From the NCBI RefSeq assembly GCF_007993815.1, contig NZ_VJWE01000019.1, forward strand, positions 176,480 to 240,479: DNA of 64,000 bases, given 5' to 3'. Below the pieces are notes generated by a model, which saw only the letters and a list, made by a program, of their open reading frames with translations, ran no database searches and was not told the origin of the DNA. Position numbers and translations under genes: made by a program. Below are positions 46,585 through 55,084 of the stretch, piece after piece (the first letter of the stretch is position 1; every line of letters starts with the position of its first letter). Origin of the DNA: Acidovorax delafieldii (GTDB taxonomy: Bacteria > Pseudomonadota > Gammaproteobacteria > Burkholderiales > Burkholderiaceae_C).

Positions 46585-47598
46585 ATGGGTTTTGTTCCGC
46601 TGATCGAGGTGACCCGGGGCGACCTCGCCGAATGCCAGCACTGGGGCGCCGTGGCGGTGGCCGACCGCCATGGCCGTGTGCTGGCACAGGTGGGCGACCC
46701 GTACACGGTCACGTTCACGCGCTCCACCATCAAGGCATTTCAGGCCCTGCCGTTCATGCAGTCTGGCGGCGCCCAGGCGCTGGGCTGGGGCGCGGGCGAA
46801 CTGGCCCTGCTGTGCGCCAGCCACAACGGTGAGGCCATGCATGTCGAGCAGGTTGAGCACATGCTGGGCAGTGTGGGGCAGAGCTACCACGCCCTGCGCT
46901 GCGGCTGTCACCGGCCGCTGTTTGCCGAGCTGGAGCTGGGTTCGCTGCCAGAGGGTCTTGTGCCCGACGAACGCCACAACAACTGCAGCGGCAAACACGC
47001 GGGTTTTGTCGCCCATTGTGTGCGGCAGGGCTGGCCGCTTGACAACCATCTGGACCCTGCACACCCGTTGCAGCGGGCGATTCGTGAGCGGGTGGCGCAG
47101 GCAGTGGGGCTGGGGCCTGAGCAACTGGTCATGGGCATCGACGGCTGCTCCGCCCCCAACTACGCCATGCCGCTCGCGCACCTGGCCCGGGGCTATGCGC
47201 GCCTGGCGGGTGGGGCGCCCGACACGGATCTGGACCAGAGCCTGACCGCACTGGCCGATGCCATGGTGCAACGCCCGGAGCTGGGCTCCGGCACCGGTCG
47301 GCACGACCTGGATTTCATGCGGGCAGGGCGGGGCGACTGGGTCTCAAAGACCGGGGCCGACGGGGTGCAGGTGGTGGGCAGCCGCAGCCGTGGCGAGGCC
47401 TTTGCCCTCAAGATCATGGACGGCAACATGGTGGCGCAGGTGGCGGCTGCCGTGGAGGTTATGGACCAGCTGGGATGGCTGGATGCAGCCCAGCAGGAGG
47501 CCCTGGCGCCGCGCAGAAACGCTGTCATCCGCAACTCCAAGGGGCTGGTGGTGGGCGGCCGCCGGCCTGTGTTTCGCCTGCAGCGCGCAACGGCTTGA
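46585..47598 (+). CDS. L-asparaginase, ReAV type (Asparaginase_II, PF06089)
   Basis: A 337-residue amidase that hydrolyses asparagine. It belongs to the Rhizobium etli ReAV family, distinct from E. coli type I and II enzymes. The active-site set maps one residue earlier than in ReAV: S47 and K50 (RSTIK), S79 (CASHNGE), C134 and K137 (NNCSGKHAG), C188 (DGCSAP), plus K255 (WVSKTG) for the second Ser-Lys pair. The two cysteines and lysine form the metal site described in ReAV. No signal peptide. It lies 17 bp after the penicillin acylase gene. Confidence 0.85.
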   Translation: MGFVPLIEVTRGDLAECQHWGAVAVADRHGRVLAQVGDPYTVTFTRSTIKAFQALPFMQSGGAQALGWGAGELALLCASHNGEAMHVEQVEHMLGSVGQSYHALRCGCHRPLFAELELGSLPEGLVPDERHNNCSGKHAGFVAHCVRQGWPLDNHLDPAHPLQRAIRERVAQAVGLGPEQLVMGIDGCSAPNYAMPLAHLARGYARLAGGAPDTDLDQSLTALADAMVQRPELGSGTGRHDLDFMRAGRGDWVSKTGADGVQVVGSRSRGEAFALKIMDGNMVAQVAAAVEVMDQLGWLDAAQQEALAPRRNAVIRNSKGLVVGGRRPVFRLQRATA

Positions 47599-47679
47599 GT
47601 CTGGTTGGCGTGTGCGTGGCTACTGCCGGAAGCGGCAGCGCGTGAGCCCCAGCCGTACGGGGCAAGAAAATTGAATCAA

Positions 47680-47737
47680 ATGGGCCGGTAGCGCACTATT
47701 CATATGCGCTGGCTGCTTCAAAAAATGTAGCAAAAGG
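47680..47737. repeat. Dispersed palindromic repeat, copy R8, encoding the C-terminus of the L,D-transpeptidase
   Basis: On the minus strand: TGCTACATTTTTTGAAGC, AGCCAGCGCATATG, ATAGTGCGCTACCGGCCC, matching the family's TGCTATTTTTTTGATAGC, AGCGCATAT, TxxGCGCT and GGCC blocks. The last 13 codons and the stop codon (47696-47698) of the transpeptidase are inside it. Confidence 0.65.
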
Positions 47738-48325
47738 CTCGGTGTCCGGCAGCACGTAGATCACCCCTGGTGCTCGCCCGAACCAAGGTGCGATGAACTG
47801 GTCGTAGAACGCGGCAGGTGCGTTAACGCAGCCGTAGCTGATGCGTTTGTCCCGCGCGCCGGGGCTTGCAAGACGCTGCAGGCGGTGCTCTGCGGCGCTC
47901 ACGCTGCGCACCCGGTGCAGTGAGACGGCAGCGTCGTAGTCGATCCACACAATGTCATCACCCTGCAGGTTGCGGCCGGGCTCGGTCACAAAGCGGCCAG
48001 CAGGGGTGGTGCGTTCGTGCGGGCGGATGTGGGACAGAGGCTTGGCCCCGATGCCCGGGGCTGAGCGGTCACCCGCAGCGGCCCCCAGCAGCACGGGCGC
48101 GCTGCCGAGCCACTGGGCCTGTGCCGAAAATACGTGGATGCGCGCGGCAGGCTTGTCGATCACGGCAAACGGCAAGCCCTGGTGGTCGGCCGTCGCGGTG
48201 GACCAGCGCACCAGCTGGCGCACCCGGGCCGATGCATCGTCGGGCAGCGCCAGGGCGGTCCCCGGAGCGGCCAGCGCACCAGCCACGGTGATGAGGGCAA
48301 GTCTGCGGTCCATAGAGAAGAGCAT
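47696..48325 (-). CDS. L,D-transpeptidase (YkuD) family protein
   Basis: A 209-residue secreted protein with a signal peptide (about 5-29, ALITVAGALAAPGTALA). Its catalytic region shows FAVIDKPAARIHVFSA at the start, the TTPAGRF segment, SLHRVRS with the conserved His, and RISYGCVN with the catalytic Cys. YkuD enzymes make 3-3 peptidoglycan cross-links or attach lipoproteins; some of this short type are only transpeptidase-like. The final 13 residues (PFATFFEAASAYE) are encoded by repeat R8, so the natural end may lie just upstream. It is divergent from the gene at 48547. Confidence 0.85.
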   Translation of the reverse strand: MLFSMDRRLALITVAGALAAPGTALALPDDASARVRQLVRWSTATADHQGLPFAVIDKPAARIHVFSAQAQWLGSAPVLLGAAAGDRSAPGIGAKPLSHIRPHERTTPAGRFVTEPGRNLQGDDIVWIDYDAAVSLHRVRSVSAAEHRLQRLASPGARDKRISYGCVNAPAAFYDQFIAPWFGRAPGVIYVLPDTEPFATFFEAASAYE

Positions 48326-48546
48326 GTGGGCTGTTCAGATCGCCAAAAGTGAATGCGGCGGGGTTGCTCCGGCGCGGTGCAGTGCCCATGCGCGTGGGCA
48401 GTGGCCGCACCAGCCGTTTGCCGCTTTGCCCTTCCGGCATGGTGAACCAGGTCACAGAAGGCGTTCCGCCGGTTTGCCGCAGCGGCCGATGCCCCCAATA
48501 ATGCCTGCATCCGTGACTTCCGCGAAGCCTTGGGCTTCGAATCGCC

Positions 48547-49275
48547 ATGTTTGACCGTCTTCGCAAAGCGCTGCATCTGCCCGGTGGCCCGAATGCCGCA
48601 CGGCCCGTGTCCAACCAGGAGGTGGTGCGTTGGGCGGCCACCCAGCGCCTGGCGGTGGTGCCGCAGGCGGTGGACGGGCATTTTGACCTGGGGGGCGACC
48701 TGAATGGCCACCCGTGGCGGCTGGAATGCGGCAACCCCACGCGTGACTATGTGCGCGGCCTGGAGTTGCGGGGGCGCGCCGACCTGGGGGTGGACCCGGA
48801 CGCGGCGGTGATGGTGCTCAACCGCCCCTTGCAGGAGTCCCTGGAGGGCAATGCCTACAACGCCATCACCGACACCCTGCAGACCACGGTGAATGCCAGC
48901 CTGCCCGAGGAAATGCGCTGGCTGGCGATGTTTGAAGAGGTGACCTGGCCGGGCCTGCCCGCCTCGTTTCGCCAGCACTTTGCGGTGGTGGCGGAGCGCA
49001 TGGAGACCGCGCAGCGCTGGATCCATGCGCCGGTGGTGTCCCAGTTGCTCAACGTCGTGGAAGGTGAGGGCGGGGAGGTACGGGCGCAGTCGCCGCTGCT
49101 GTTGATGCTGGTACGCGGCAAGGTGTATCTGCGCATGGAGCACACGCAGCGCAGCCTGACGGAGATCGCCCAGGCCACGCAATTGCTGCTGGCGGCTGCC
49201 CAAGGGGCATTGCACAACCTGCCGCCCCCTGCGGCCGCAGGCGGGGCGACGGGAGACGCTGAAGACCCGCAGTAG
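48547..49275 (+). CDS. Conserved hypothetical protein, 242 residues
   Basis: A soluble protein of unknown function. It begins MFDRLRKALHLPGG, then a segment predicted beta-rich with LGGDLNGHPWRLECGNPTRDYVRG; the C-terminal half is helical (MFEEVTWPGLPASFRQHF; THTQRSLTEIAQATQLLL). The C-terminus is Pro/Ala-rich. I do not assign a family. It is convergent with the ACAD gene; GACCCGCAG/CTGCGGGTC at its 3' end forms a terminator-like hairpin. Confidence 0.6.
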   Translation: MFDRLRKALHLPGGPNAARPVSNQEVVRWAATQRLAVVPQAVDGHFDLGGDLNGHPWRLECGNPTRDYVRGLELRGRADLGVDPDAAVMVLNRPLQESLEGNAYNAITDTLQTTVNASLPEEMRWLAMFEEVTWPGLPASFRQHFAVVAERMETAQRWIHAPVVSQLLNVVEGEGGEVRAQSPLLLMLVRGKVYLRMEHTQRSLTEIAQATQLLLAAAQGALHNLPPPAAAGGATGDAEDPQ

Positions 49276-49311
49276 AGCGTCTGCGGGTCCTGTGTCCTGT
49301 GCCGTGGAGCG

Positions 49312-50586
49312 TCAGCTACCGCGGGTCACCGGCACGGCGGCGTCCCGGCCATAGGTGCCGTACTTGCCCAGCTCCCACTTGGCAATGGCGTTGCGGTGCA
49401 CTTCGTCCGGGCCGTCAGCAAAGCGCAGGGTGCGCGCACCGGCGTAGGCATAGGCGAGCGGGAAGTCGTCAGACATGCCGCCACCGCCGTGCACCTGCAT
49501 GGCCCAGTCGATGACCTGGCAGGCCATGCTGGGGGCCACCACCTTGATCATGGCGATCTCGGTCTTGGCGACCTTGTTGCCAGCCACGTCCATCAGCCAG
49601 GCAGCCTTCAGGGTGAGCAGGCGGGCCATGTCGATCTTGCAGCGGGCCTCGGCAATGCGCTCCTGTGTCACGGTCTGCTGGGCCACGGTCTTGCCAAAGG
49701 CCACGCGTGACGATGCACGCTTGCACATCAGCTCCAGCGCACGTTCGGCCAGGCCAATGAGGCGCATGCAGTGGTGAATGCGTCCAGGGCCCAGGCGGCC
49801 CTGGGCGATCTCGAAGCCACGGCCTTCGCCCAGCAGGATGTTGGAGACGGGCACACGCACGTTTTCGAAGGTCATCTCGACGTGGCCGTGTGGGGCGTCG
49901 TCGTAGCCCAGAACATTGAGCGGACGAATGATCTTGATGCCAGGGGCGTCGGCGGGCACCAGCACCATGCTCTGCTGCGAATGGCGCGGGGCTTCGGGGT
50001 CGGTCTTGCCCATGGTGATGAACACGGCGCAGCGCGGGTCGGCGGCACCAGAGATCCACCACTTGCGGCCGTTGATCACGTACTCATCGCCCTGGCGCTC
50101 GATGCGGGTCTCGATGTTGGTGGCGTCGCTCGATGCCACATCGGGCTCGGTCATGGCGAAGGCCGAGCGGATCTTGCCTTCGAGCAGGGGCTTGAGCCAG
50201 CGGGCCTTGTTGGCTTCGTCGCCGTAGCGGGCAATGGTTTCCATGTTGCCGGTGTCGGGCGCGGAGCAGTTGAACACCTCGCTGGCCCATGGCACGCGGC
50301 CCATGATTTCGGCCAGCGGTGCGTATTCCTGGTTGGTCAGCCCGGCACCTGCATAGCCGGATGCTGCGGCGCTGTCGACCGGCAGGAACAGGTTCCACAA
50401 CCCGGCGGCCTGGGCCTTGGGCTTGAGGTTTTCGATGGTGTTCAGCGCGCTCCAGCGCTTGCCTGCGACGGTGTTGGCGGCCAACTCATCCTTGTAGGCA
50501 GACTCGTTCGGATAGATGTGGTCATCCATGAACTGGAGCAGCTTAGCCTGCAGTTCCTTGGTTTTGGGCGAGTAGTCAAAGTCCAT
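49312..50586 (-). CDS. Acyl-CoA dehydrogenase family protein (ACAD10/11-like)
   Basis: A 424-residue FAD flavoenzyme. Domain I helices (about 1-150), [18 protein letters not shown] before the middle domain, [17 protein letters not shown], and the C-terminal helical domain with [15 protein letters not shown] and [19 protein letters not shown]. It follows a phosphotransferase gene, as in the ACAD10/11 arrangement and the levulinate (lva) pathway, where a 4-hydroxyacyl-CoA is phosphorylated and then dehydrated by an ACAD. Assignment to 4-hydroxyacid catabolism is inference from that pairing. Confidence 0.88.
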   Translation of the reverse strand: MDFDYSPKTKELQAKLLQFMDDHIYPNESAYKDELAANTVAGKRWSALNTIENLKPKAQAAGLWNLFLPVDSAAASGYAGAGLTNQEYAPLAEIMGRVPWASEVFNCSAPDTGNMETIARYGDEANKARWLKPLLEGKIRSAFAMTEPDVASSDATNIETRIERQGDEYVINGRKWWISGAADPRCAVFITMGKTDPEAPRHSQQSMVLVPADAPGIKIIRPLNVLGYDDAPHGHVEMTFENVRVPVSNILLGEGRGFEIAQGRLGPGRIHHCMRLIGLAERALELMCKRASSRVAFGKTVAQQTVTQERIAEARCKIDMARLLTLKAAWLMDVAGNKVAKTEIAMIKVVAPSMACQVIDWAMQVHGGGGMSDDFPLAYAYAGARTLRFADGPDEVHRNAIAKWELGKYGTYGRDAAVPVTRGS

Positions 50587-50638
50587 GGGTTTCTTCTCCG
50601 TTGGTAATCGTGGGCGGCGCTGGTGTTGCGTCGTGTGT

Positions 50639-51724
50639 TCAGCCGCGTTGCGCGAAGGACCAGGCCAGCTGGGCCATGGGTCGCGCGGTGTCGCCCGAGG
50701 CCTTGGCCTGGGCGCTGGAGGCCGTGCCAGCCTCTACCCGCTTGGCAATGCCCTGCAAAATGGCGGCGATGCGGAACATGTTGTAGGCGAGGTAGAAGTT
50801 CCAGTCGGCACGCAGCGCATCGGGGGTGGTGATGCCGGTGCGCTCGCAGTACAGGCGGATGTAGGTGTCTTCGTCGGGAATGCCCAGTGCGCCCAGGTCC
50901 AACCCCGCAATGCCACGACCCAGCGAGGCAGGAATGTGCCAGCTCATGCAGTGGTAGCTGAAGTCCGCCAGCGGATGGCCCAGTGTGGACAGCTCCCAGT
51001 CGAGCACGGCGATCACGCGGGGCTCGGTGGGATGGAACATCAGGTTGTCCAGGCGGTAGTCGCCGTGCACGATGGACACATGGCCCTCGTCCCGTGCGCT
51101 GGCGGGCATGTTGGCGGGCAACCATTCCATGAGGCGGTCCATCTCTTCGATGGGCTGCGTGATGGAGGCCACGTATTGCTTGCTCCAGCGGCCGATCTGG
51201 CGGTCAAAGTAGTTGCCGGGCTTGCCATAGTTGGCCAGGCCTCGGTCTGCAAATTTCACCGTGTGCAGCGCCGCGATCACCCGGTTCATCTCGTTGTAGA
51301 TGTCACCGCGTTCAGCTGGCGTCATGCCGGGCAGGGACTGGTCCCACAGCACGCGGCCCTGCATGCACTCCATTACGTAGAAGGCACGCCCAATCACCGA
51401 CTCGTCCTCGCACAGCACAAACATGCGCGGCACGGGAACGTCGGTGCCGTACAGGCCGCTCATCACCGCAAACTCGCGCTCGATGGCGTGTGCTGAAGGC
51501 AGCAGCTTGGCCACGGGCCCGGGCTTGGCTCGCATCACGTAGCTGGCGCCGGGGGTGATGAGCTTGTAGGTGGGGTTGGACTGCCCGCCCTTGAACATCT
51601 CTACCGTCAGCGGGCCCGCAAAGCCCTCCATGTTCCTGGAGAGCCATGCAGTCAGCGTTTCGAGGTCAAAGGCGTGCTGATCGGAAACAGGGCGGGTGCC
51701 GACGAAATGGTCAAAGTTGCTCAT
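50639..51724 (-). CDS. Phosphotransferase (APH) family protein, ACAD10/11-associated kinase
   Basis: A 361-residue kinase-like protein of the aminoglycoside phosphotransferase family. It has the Brenner motif [13 protein letters not shown] (catalytic Asp and metal-binding Asn) and [14 protein letters not shown] with the second metal Asp. The N-terminus [27 protein letters not shown] loop is seen as [19 protein letters not shown]. These are typical of the group that partners ACAD10/11 and may phosphorylate 4-hydroxyacyl-CoA. It lies 52 bp upstream of the ACAD gene and 44 bp downstream of a Crp/Fnr regulator on the same strand. Confidence 0.85.
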   Translation of the reverse strand: MSNFDHFVGTRPVSDQHAFDLETLTAWLSRNMEGFAGPLTVEMFKGGQSNPTYKLITPGASYVMRAKPGPVAKLLPSAHAIEREFAVMSGLYGTDVPVPRMFVLCEDESVIGRAFYVMECMQGRVLWDQSLPGMTPAERGDIYNEMNRVIAALHTVKFADRGLANYGKPGNYFDRQIGRWSKQYVASITQPIEEMDRLMEWLPANMPASARDEGHVSIVHGDYRLDNLMFHPTEPRVIAVLDWELSTLGHPLADFSYHCMSWHIPASLGRGIAGLDLGALGIPDEDTYIRLYCERTGITTPDALRADWNFYLAYNMFRIAAILQGIAKRVEAGTASSAQAKASGDTARPMAQLAWSFAQRG

Positions 51725-51768
51725 GGAGGCGGATGAAGGTTCTGGCTGTCAGTGATGGGGTAAGTGAG

Positions 51769-52488
51769 TCAGTTGTCGGCTTCAGCGATGCGCATCAGGG
51801 CTTCGCGGTCCCGCACCACCAGGCCGCCCGGCTCGATGCGGATGGCGTCTTCGCGTTCCATGGCCTTGAGTTCCTGGTTCACGCGTTGGCGCGAGGCACC
51901 CAGCAGTTGTGCCAGTTCTTCCTGCGCCAATTGCAGGCTGATCCGCATTTCGCTGCCGTCCGACAGGCTGGGCACGCCATAGCTGCGCACCAGATGCACC
52001 AGCTGCTTGGCCAGGCGCGATCGCAGGGGCAGCGTGTTGAGGTCTTCCACCAGCCCGAACAGCTGGCGAATCCGCCGCGCATGCAGGCGCAGCATCGCTT
52101 CGTACAGCTCGGTGTGCACGGCCAGGATCTTGCGAAAATCGGCCTTGGCCACACACAGGATCGTGGTGTCGCCGTGCGCGTAGGCGTCGTGTGTGCGCCG
52201 GTCCCCATCGAAGATCGCCACATCGCCGAACCAGATGCCCGGCTCCACATAGGTCAGCGTGATCTGCTTGCCCGAGATGGATGTGGAGCTCACCCGCACT
52301 GCACCGCGCGCGCAGGCAATCCACTCCTCGGGCGGGTCGCCGCGTGCGGCGATGAGGCCGCCGTCCTTGAAGCGTTTGACGTATGCACATCGCAGGATGT
52401 CGTGGCGTAGCGAAGGTGAGAGTGATGAAAACCAGCGACCGGAGTTGATCGCTTCACGTTCTTCGATAGTAAGAATCGGGTCGTCCAT
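51769..52488 (-). CDS. Crp/Fnr family transcriptional regulator
   Basis: A 239-residue regulator. The N-terminal cyclic-nucleotide-like domain (about 20-140) contains GEA-less RGAVRVSSTSISGKQITLTYV and WFGDVAIFDGD; the dimer helix follows; the C-terminal helix-turn-helix is ISLQLAQEELAQLLGASRQR-like (LQLAQEELAQLLGASRQRVN). There is no Fnr cysteine set. It is the first gene of a likely operon with the phosphotransferase and ACAD genes and might regulate it. Its ligand is unknown. Confidence 0.88.
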   Translation of the reverse strand: MDDPILTIEEREAINSGRWFSSLSPSLRHDILRCAYVKRFKDGGLIAARGDPPEEWIACARGAVRVSSTSISGKQITLTYVEPGIWFGDVAIFDGDRRTHDAYAHGDTTILCVAKADFRKILAVHTELYEAMLRLHARRIRQLFGLVEDLNTLPLRSRLAKQLVHLVRSYGVPSLSDGSEMRISLQLAQEELAQLLGASRQRVNQELKAMEREDAIRIEPGGLVVRDREALMRIAEADN

Positions 52489-52581
52489 GGCCTGTCTTTT
52501 GGGTGACTAGAAACAGGCCCATTGTCGCGTCAGGGACCTGCGCAATGCGTCAGGGTTGTCACCTGCGTGTCTGCGCGTAGG

Positions 52582-52625
52582 CCAAAAGAAAACCCCCGGC
52601 GCTGGGTGGCAGCGTACCGGGGGTT
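52582..52625 (-). terminator. Intrinsic terminator downstream of the enoyl-CoA hydratase gene
   Basis: On the minus strand AACCCCCGG (52625-52617), loop, CCGGGGGTT (52599-52591) then TTTTCTTTT: a 9-bp GC-rich stem with T tract. Confidence 0.88.
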
Positions 52626-52671
52626 GATGGGTCTGCGACGGTGGATGCGTCGAGGCGTTTGTGGTGCAGCG

Positions 52672-53487
52672 CTACTCGTAGCGGGGCACGCGCTTTTCCA
52701 GAAATGCGGAGATGCCTGCGCCGCCATTGGCGTGGTGCAGGTTCTTCACGAAGTGGTCGCGCTCATGGCCCAGGTGGTGTGTGAGCTGGGCATGGGGAGC
52801 TTCGTTCAGCAGCTCCTTGATACTGGCCAGTGCATTGGGTGCACGGGTATTGAGCTGCTCGGCCAGCGCCAGGGCGGTGTCGAGTGCATTGCCTGTTTCG
52901 GCAAGGCGGTTGACCAGGCCCAATGTGTGCAGGCGTTCTGCGCCGATGCGGTCCCCGCACATGAGGATCTCGGTGGCTATCTGGCGGGGCAGCGCGTGGG
53001 CCAGGCTCCAGCTGGCGCCGCCATCGGGCGACAGGGCCACGTTGCTGTAGGCCATCACAAACACGGCATTGCGGGCCGCCACGATGAAATCGCAGGCCAG
53101 TGCCAGCGAAAACCCTGCACCGGCTGCCGCGCCCTCCACGGCGGCGATCACCGGCTTAGGGTAGGTGCGGATGGTCTCGATCCAGTTGTGAAGGCCTTCA
53201 ATGCTTTGTGCCTGCACCTGCGGCGCTTCCTGGCGGTTGGCCAGCAGGCGCTGCAGATTGCCGCCCGAGCAGAACATGCCATCGGCGCCCGTGATGACTA
53301 CGCTGCGGATGTCAGGGCTGCTTTCGGCCACGCCCAGTGCTTCCACGCCCGCGGCATACATCACCGGGTCGATGGCATTGCGCCGCTCGGGGTTGCGAAG
53401 GGTCAGGATCAGGGTCTGGCCCTGGCTGGTGCTCTGGAGTTCTGCGGGCATGGTGGTCTTCAGTGAGGCGGCCGTGGTGCTTGGCAA
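52672..53487 (-). CDS. Enoyl-CoA hydratase/isomerase family protein (possibly alternative oxepin-CoA hydrolase type)
   Basis: A 271-residue crotonase-fold enzyme. Oxyanion-hole segments are GADGMFCSGGNLQRLLAN and VEGAAAGAGFSLALACDFI; NVALSPDGGASWSLAHALPR carries a family-specific site. I recall proteins of this sequence type annotated as oxepin-CoA hydrolase, alternative type, of phenylacetate degradation, but other paa genes are absent, so this is uncertain. The start at 53487 abuts the hbd stop; MPAELQ at 53451 is an alternative. It forms a two-gene unit with the 3-hydroxyacyl-CoA dehydrogenase. Confidence 0.8.
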   Translation of the reverse strand: MPSTTAASLKTTMPAELQSTSQGQTLILTLRNPERRNAIDPVMYAAGVEALGVAESSPDIRSVVITGADGMFCSGGNLQRLLANRQEAPQVQAQSIEGLHNWIETIRTYPKPVIAAVEGAAAGAGFSLALACDFIVAARNAVFVMAYSNVALSPDGGASWSLAHALPRQIATEILMCGDRIGAERLHTLGLVNRLAETGNALDTALALAEQLNTRAPNALASIKELLNEAPHAQLTHHLGHERDHFVKNLHHANGGAGISAFLEKRVPRYE

Positions 53488-55011
53488 TCAGTCTTCTTCG
53501 ACATGGCTCAGGCTCAGGCCAATCGCACCCCTTCGGCGCAGCCATGGGCTGGGGCGGTAGCGCGTGTCGCCATACACAGTCTGCATGTTGAACAACACTT
53601 CCAGGATGTTGGTGGGGCCCCAGCGGTCGCCCATGGCCAGGGGGCCCAGCGGGTAGCCCAGGCCCAGGGTCACGGCGGTCTCAAGATCCTTGGGGGTGCA
53701 AATGCCTTGCTGGCAGATATCGCTGGCGATGTTCACGATGGTGGCCACCACGCGCTGCGTGACGAAACCACCGCTGTCACGGATCACACTGACAGCCTTG
53801 CCGTCGCGCGCAAACAGCGCATGCGCCGCGTTGCGGATGTCAACGCGCGTGGCGGGGTTGGTGGCCAGCACGCGGCGCTTGGTCGCGGCGTCATCGATGA
53901 GCATGTCGATGCCGATCGTGCGGGCTGGGTCCAGCCGCTCCACCACGGCGACGGTGGTCACGTCAAAGCCCAGCGGGGCAACCAGCGTGATGGCCTGGGG
54001 GGAGGGGGATTGGCCGGTCTCGATGGTGGCCCCCAGGTCCTTGAGCAATTGGTACAGCTCGGCCCGGCGTGAAGCGCGCGGGGACACCCACACGGGCGGA
54101 ATGTCGTTGACCACGGGGGCAGGCGCCTCGGCAGGCACCTGCGCTGTGCCCTCCACGTAGCGATAGAAGCCTTCGCCCACCTTCTTGCCCACCACGCCCC
54201 CCGCCAGACGCTGCGCGGTGATCACGCTGGGGCGGAAACGTGGTTCATCGTAGTACTGGCGGTAGATGGACTCCATGACCGGGTGCGACACGTCCAGCGC
54301 CGTCAGGTCCATCAACTCGAAGGGCCCCAGCTTGAAGCCGACCTGGTCGCGCAGGATGCGGTCGATGGTGGCGAAATCGGCCACGCCTTCGCCCACGATG
54401 CGCAGGGCCTCCGTACCGAAGCCGCGCCCCGCGTGGTTCACGATGAAGCCAGGGGTGTCCTGCGCCTGTACAGGGGTATGGCCCATTTCCTTGGCATACG
54501 CGGCCAGCGCAGTGCAGATCGCTGGATCTGTCTTGAGGCCCGCGATCACCTCCACCACCTTCATCAAAGGGACGGGGTTGAAGAAGTGGAACCCGGCCAG
54601 GCGTTCGGGGCGCTTGAGGACTGCGCCAATGGCCGTCACGGACAGAGAGGACGTGTTGGTGGCCAGCACCGCATCGGCGCGCACCACCCCTTCCAGTTCG
54701 ACGAAGAGGGCCTGTTTGGCATCCAGCCGCTCCACGATGGCTTCCACCACCAGATCGCAGGCCGCCAGGTCTGCCGCTGTTTTGACGGGGTGCAGCCGCG
54801 CGGTCAGCGCTGTGGCTTGGTCCGCTTCGATCCGGCCCTTGGCGACCAGCTTGTTCCATTGCTCCTGCAGGGCGGCCCGTGCGGCGTCGGCGGCTCCGGG
54901 GCTGGCGTCCAGCAGAAAAACCTGACTGCCAGCCTGGGCAGCAATTTGTGCGATGCCTCGGCCCATGGCACCGGTACCCACGATGGCGATGTTGGGAAAC
55001 TGAATTTTCAT
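53488..55011 (-). CDS. 3-hydroxyacyl-CoA dehydrogenase, PaaH/PaaC-like
   Basis: A 507-residue enzyme with an NAD-binding domain (VGTGAMGRGIAQIAAQAG), the ATNTSSLSVTAIG and FFNPVPLMKVVEVIAG motifs, and two C-terminal 3HCDH domains, the second degenerate. This tandem layout is typical of PaaH/PaaC or HbdA-type dehydrogenases that oxidise 3-hydroxyacyl-CoAs. Paired with the crotonase gene, it would perform two steps of a beta-oxidation-like route; which substrate is unknown. The start at 55011 is directly family-like (MKIQFPNIAIVGTG). The region is divergent from the FimV-like gene by about 70 bp. Confidence 0.88.
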   Translation of the reverse strand: MKIQFPNIAIVGTGAMGRGIAQIAAQAGSQVFLLDASPGAADAARAALQEQWNKLVAKGRIEADQATALTARLHPVKTAADLAACDLVVEAIVERLDAKQALFVELEGVVRADAVLATNTSSLSVTAIGAVLKRPERLAGFHFFNPVPLMKVVEVIAGLKTDPAICTALAAYAKEMGHTPVQAQDTPGFIVNHAGRGFGTEALRIVGEGVADFATIDRILRDQVGFKLGPFELMDLTALDVSHPVMESIYRQYYDEPRFRPSVITAQRLAGGVVGKKVGEGFYRYVEGTAQVPAEAPAPVVNDIPPVWVSPRASRRAELYQLLKDLGATIETGQSPSPQAITLVAPLGFDVTTVAVVERLDPARTIGIDMLIDDAATKRRVLATNPATRVDIRNAAHALFARDGKAVSVIRDSGGFVTQRVVATIVNIASDICQQGICTPKDLETAVTLGLGYPLGPLAMGDRWGPTNILEVLFNMQTVYGDTRYRPSPWLRRRGAIGLSLSHVEED

Positions 55012-55084
55012 AGCGGCATTATGGCTCTGGCCTTATCTGGGTCTTATGTGCAAGAATCCTCCGGACCGAAAAACAGAATTGATT

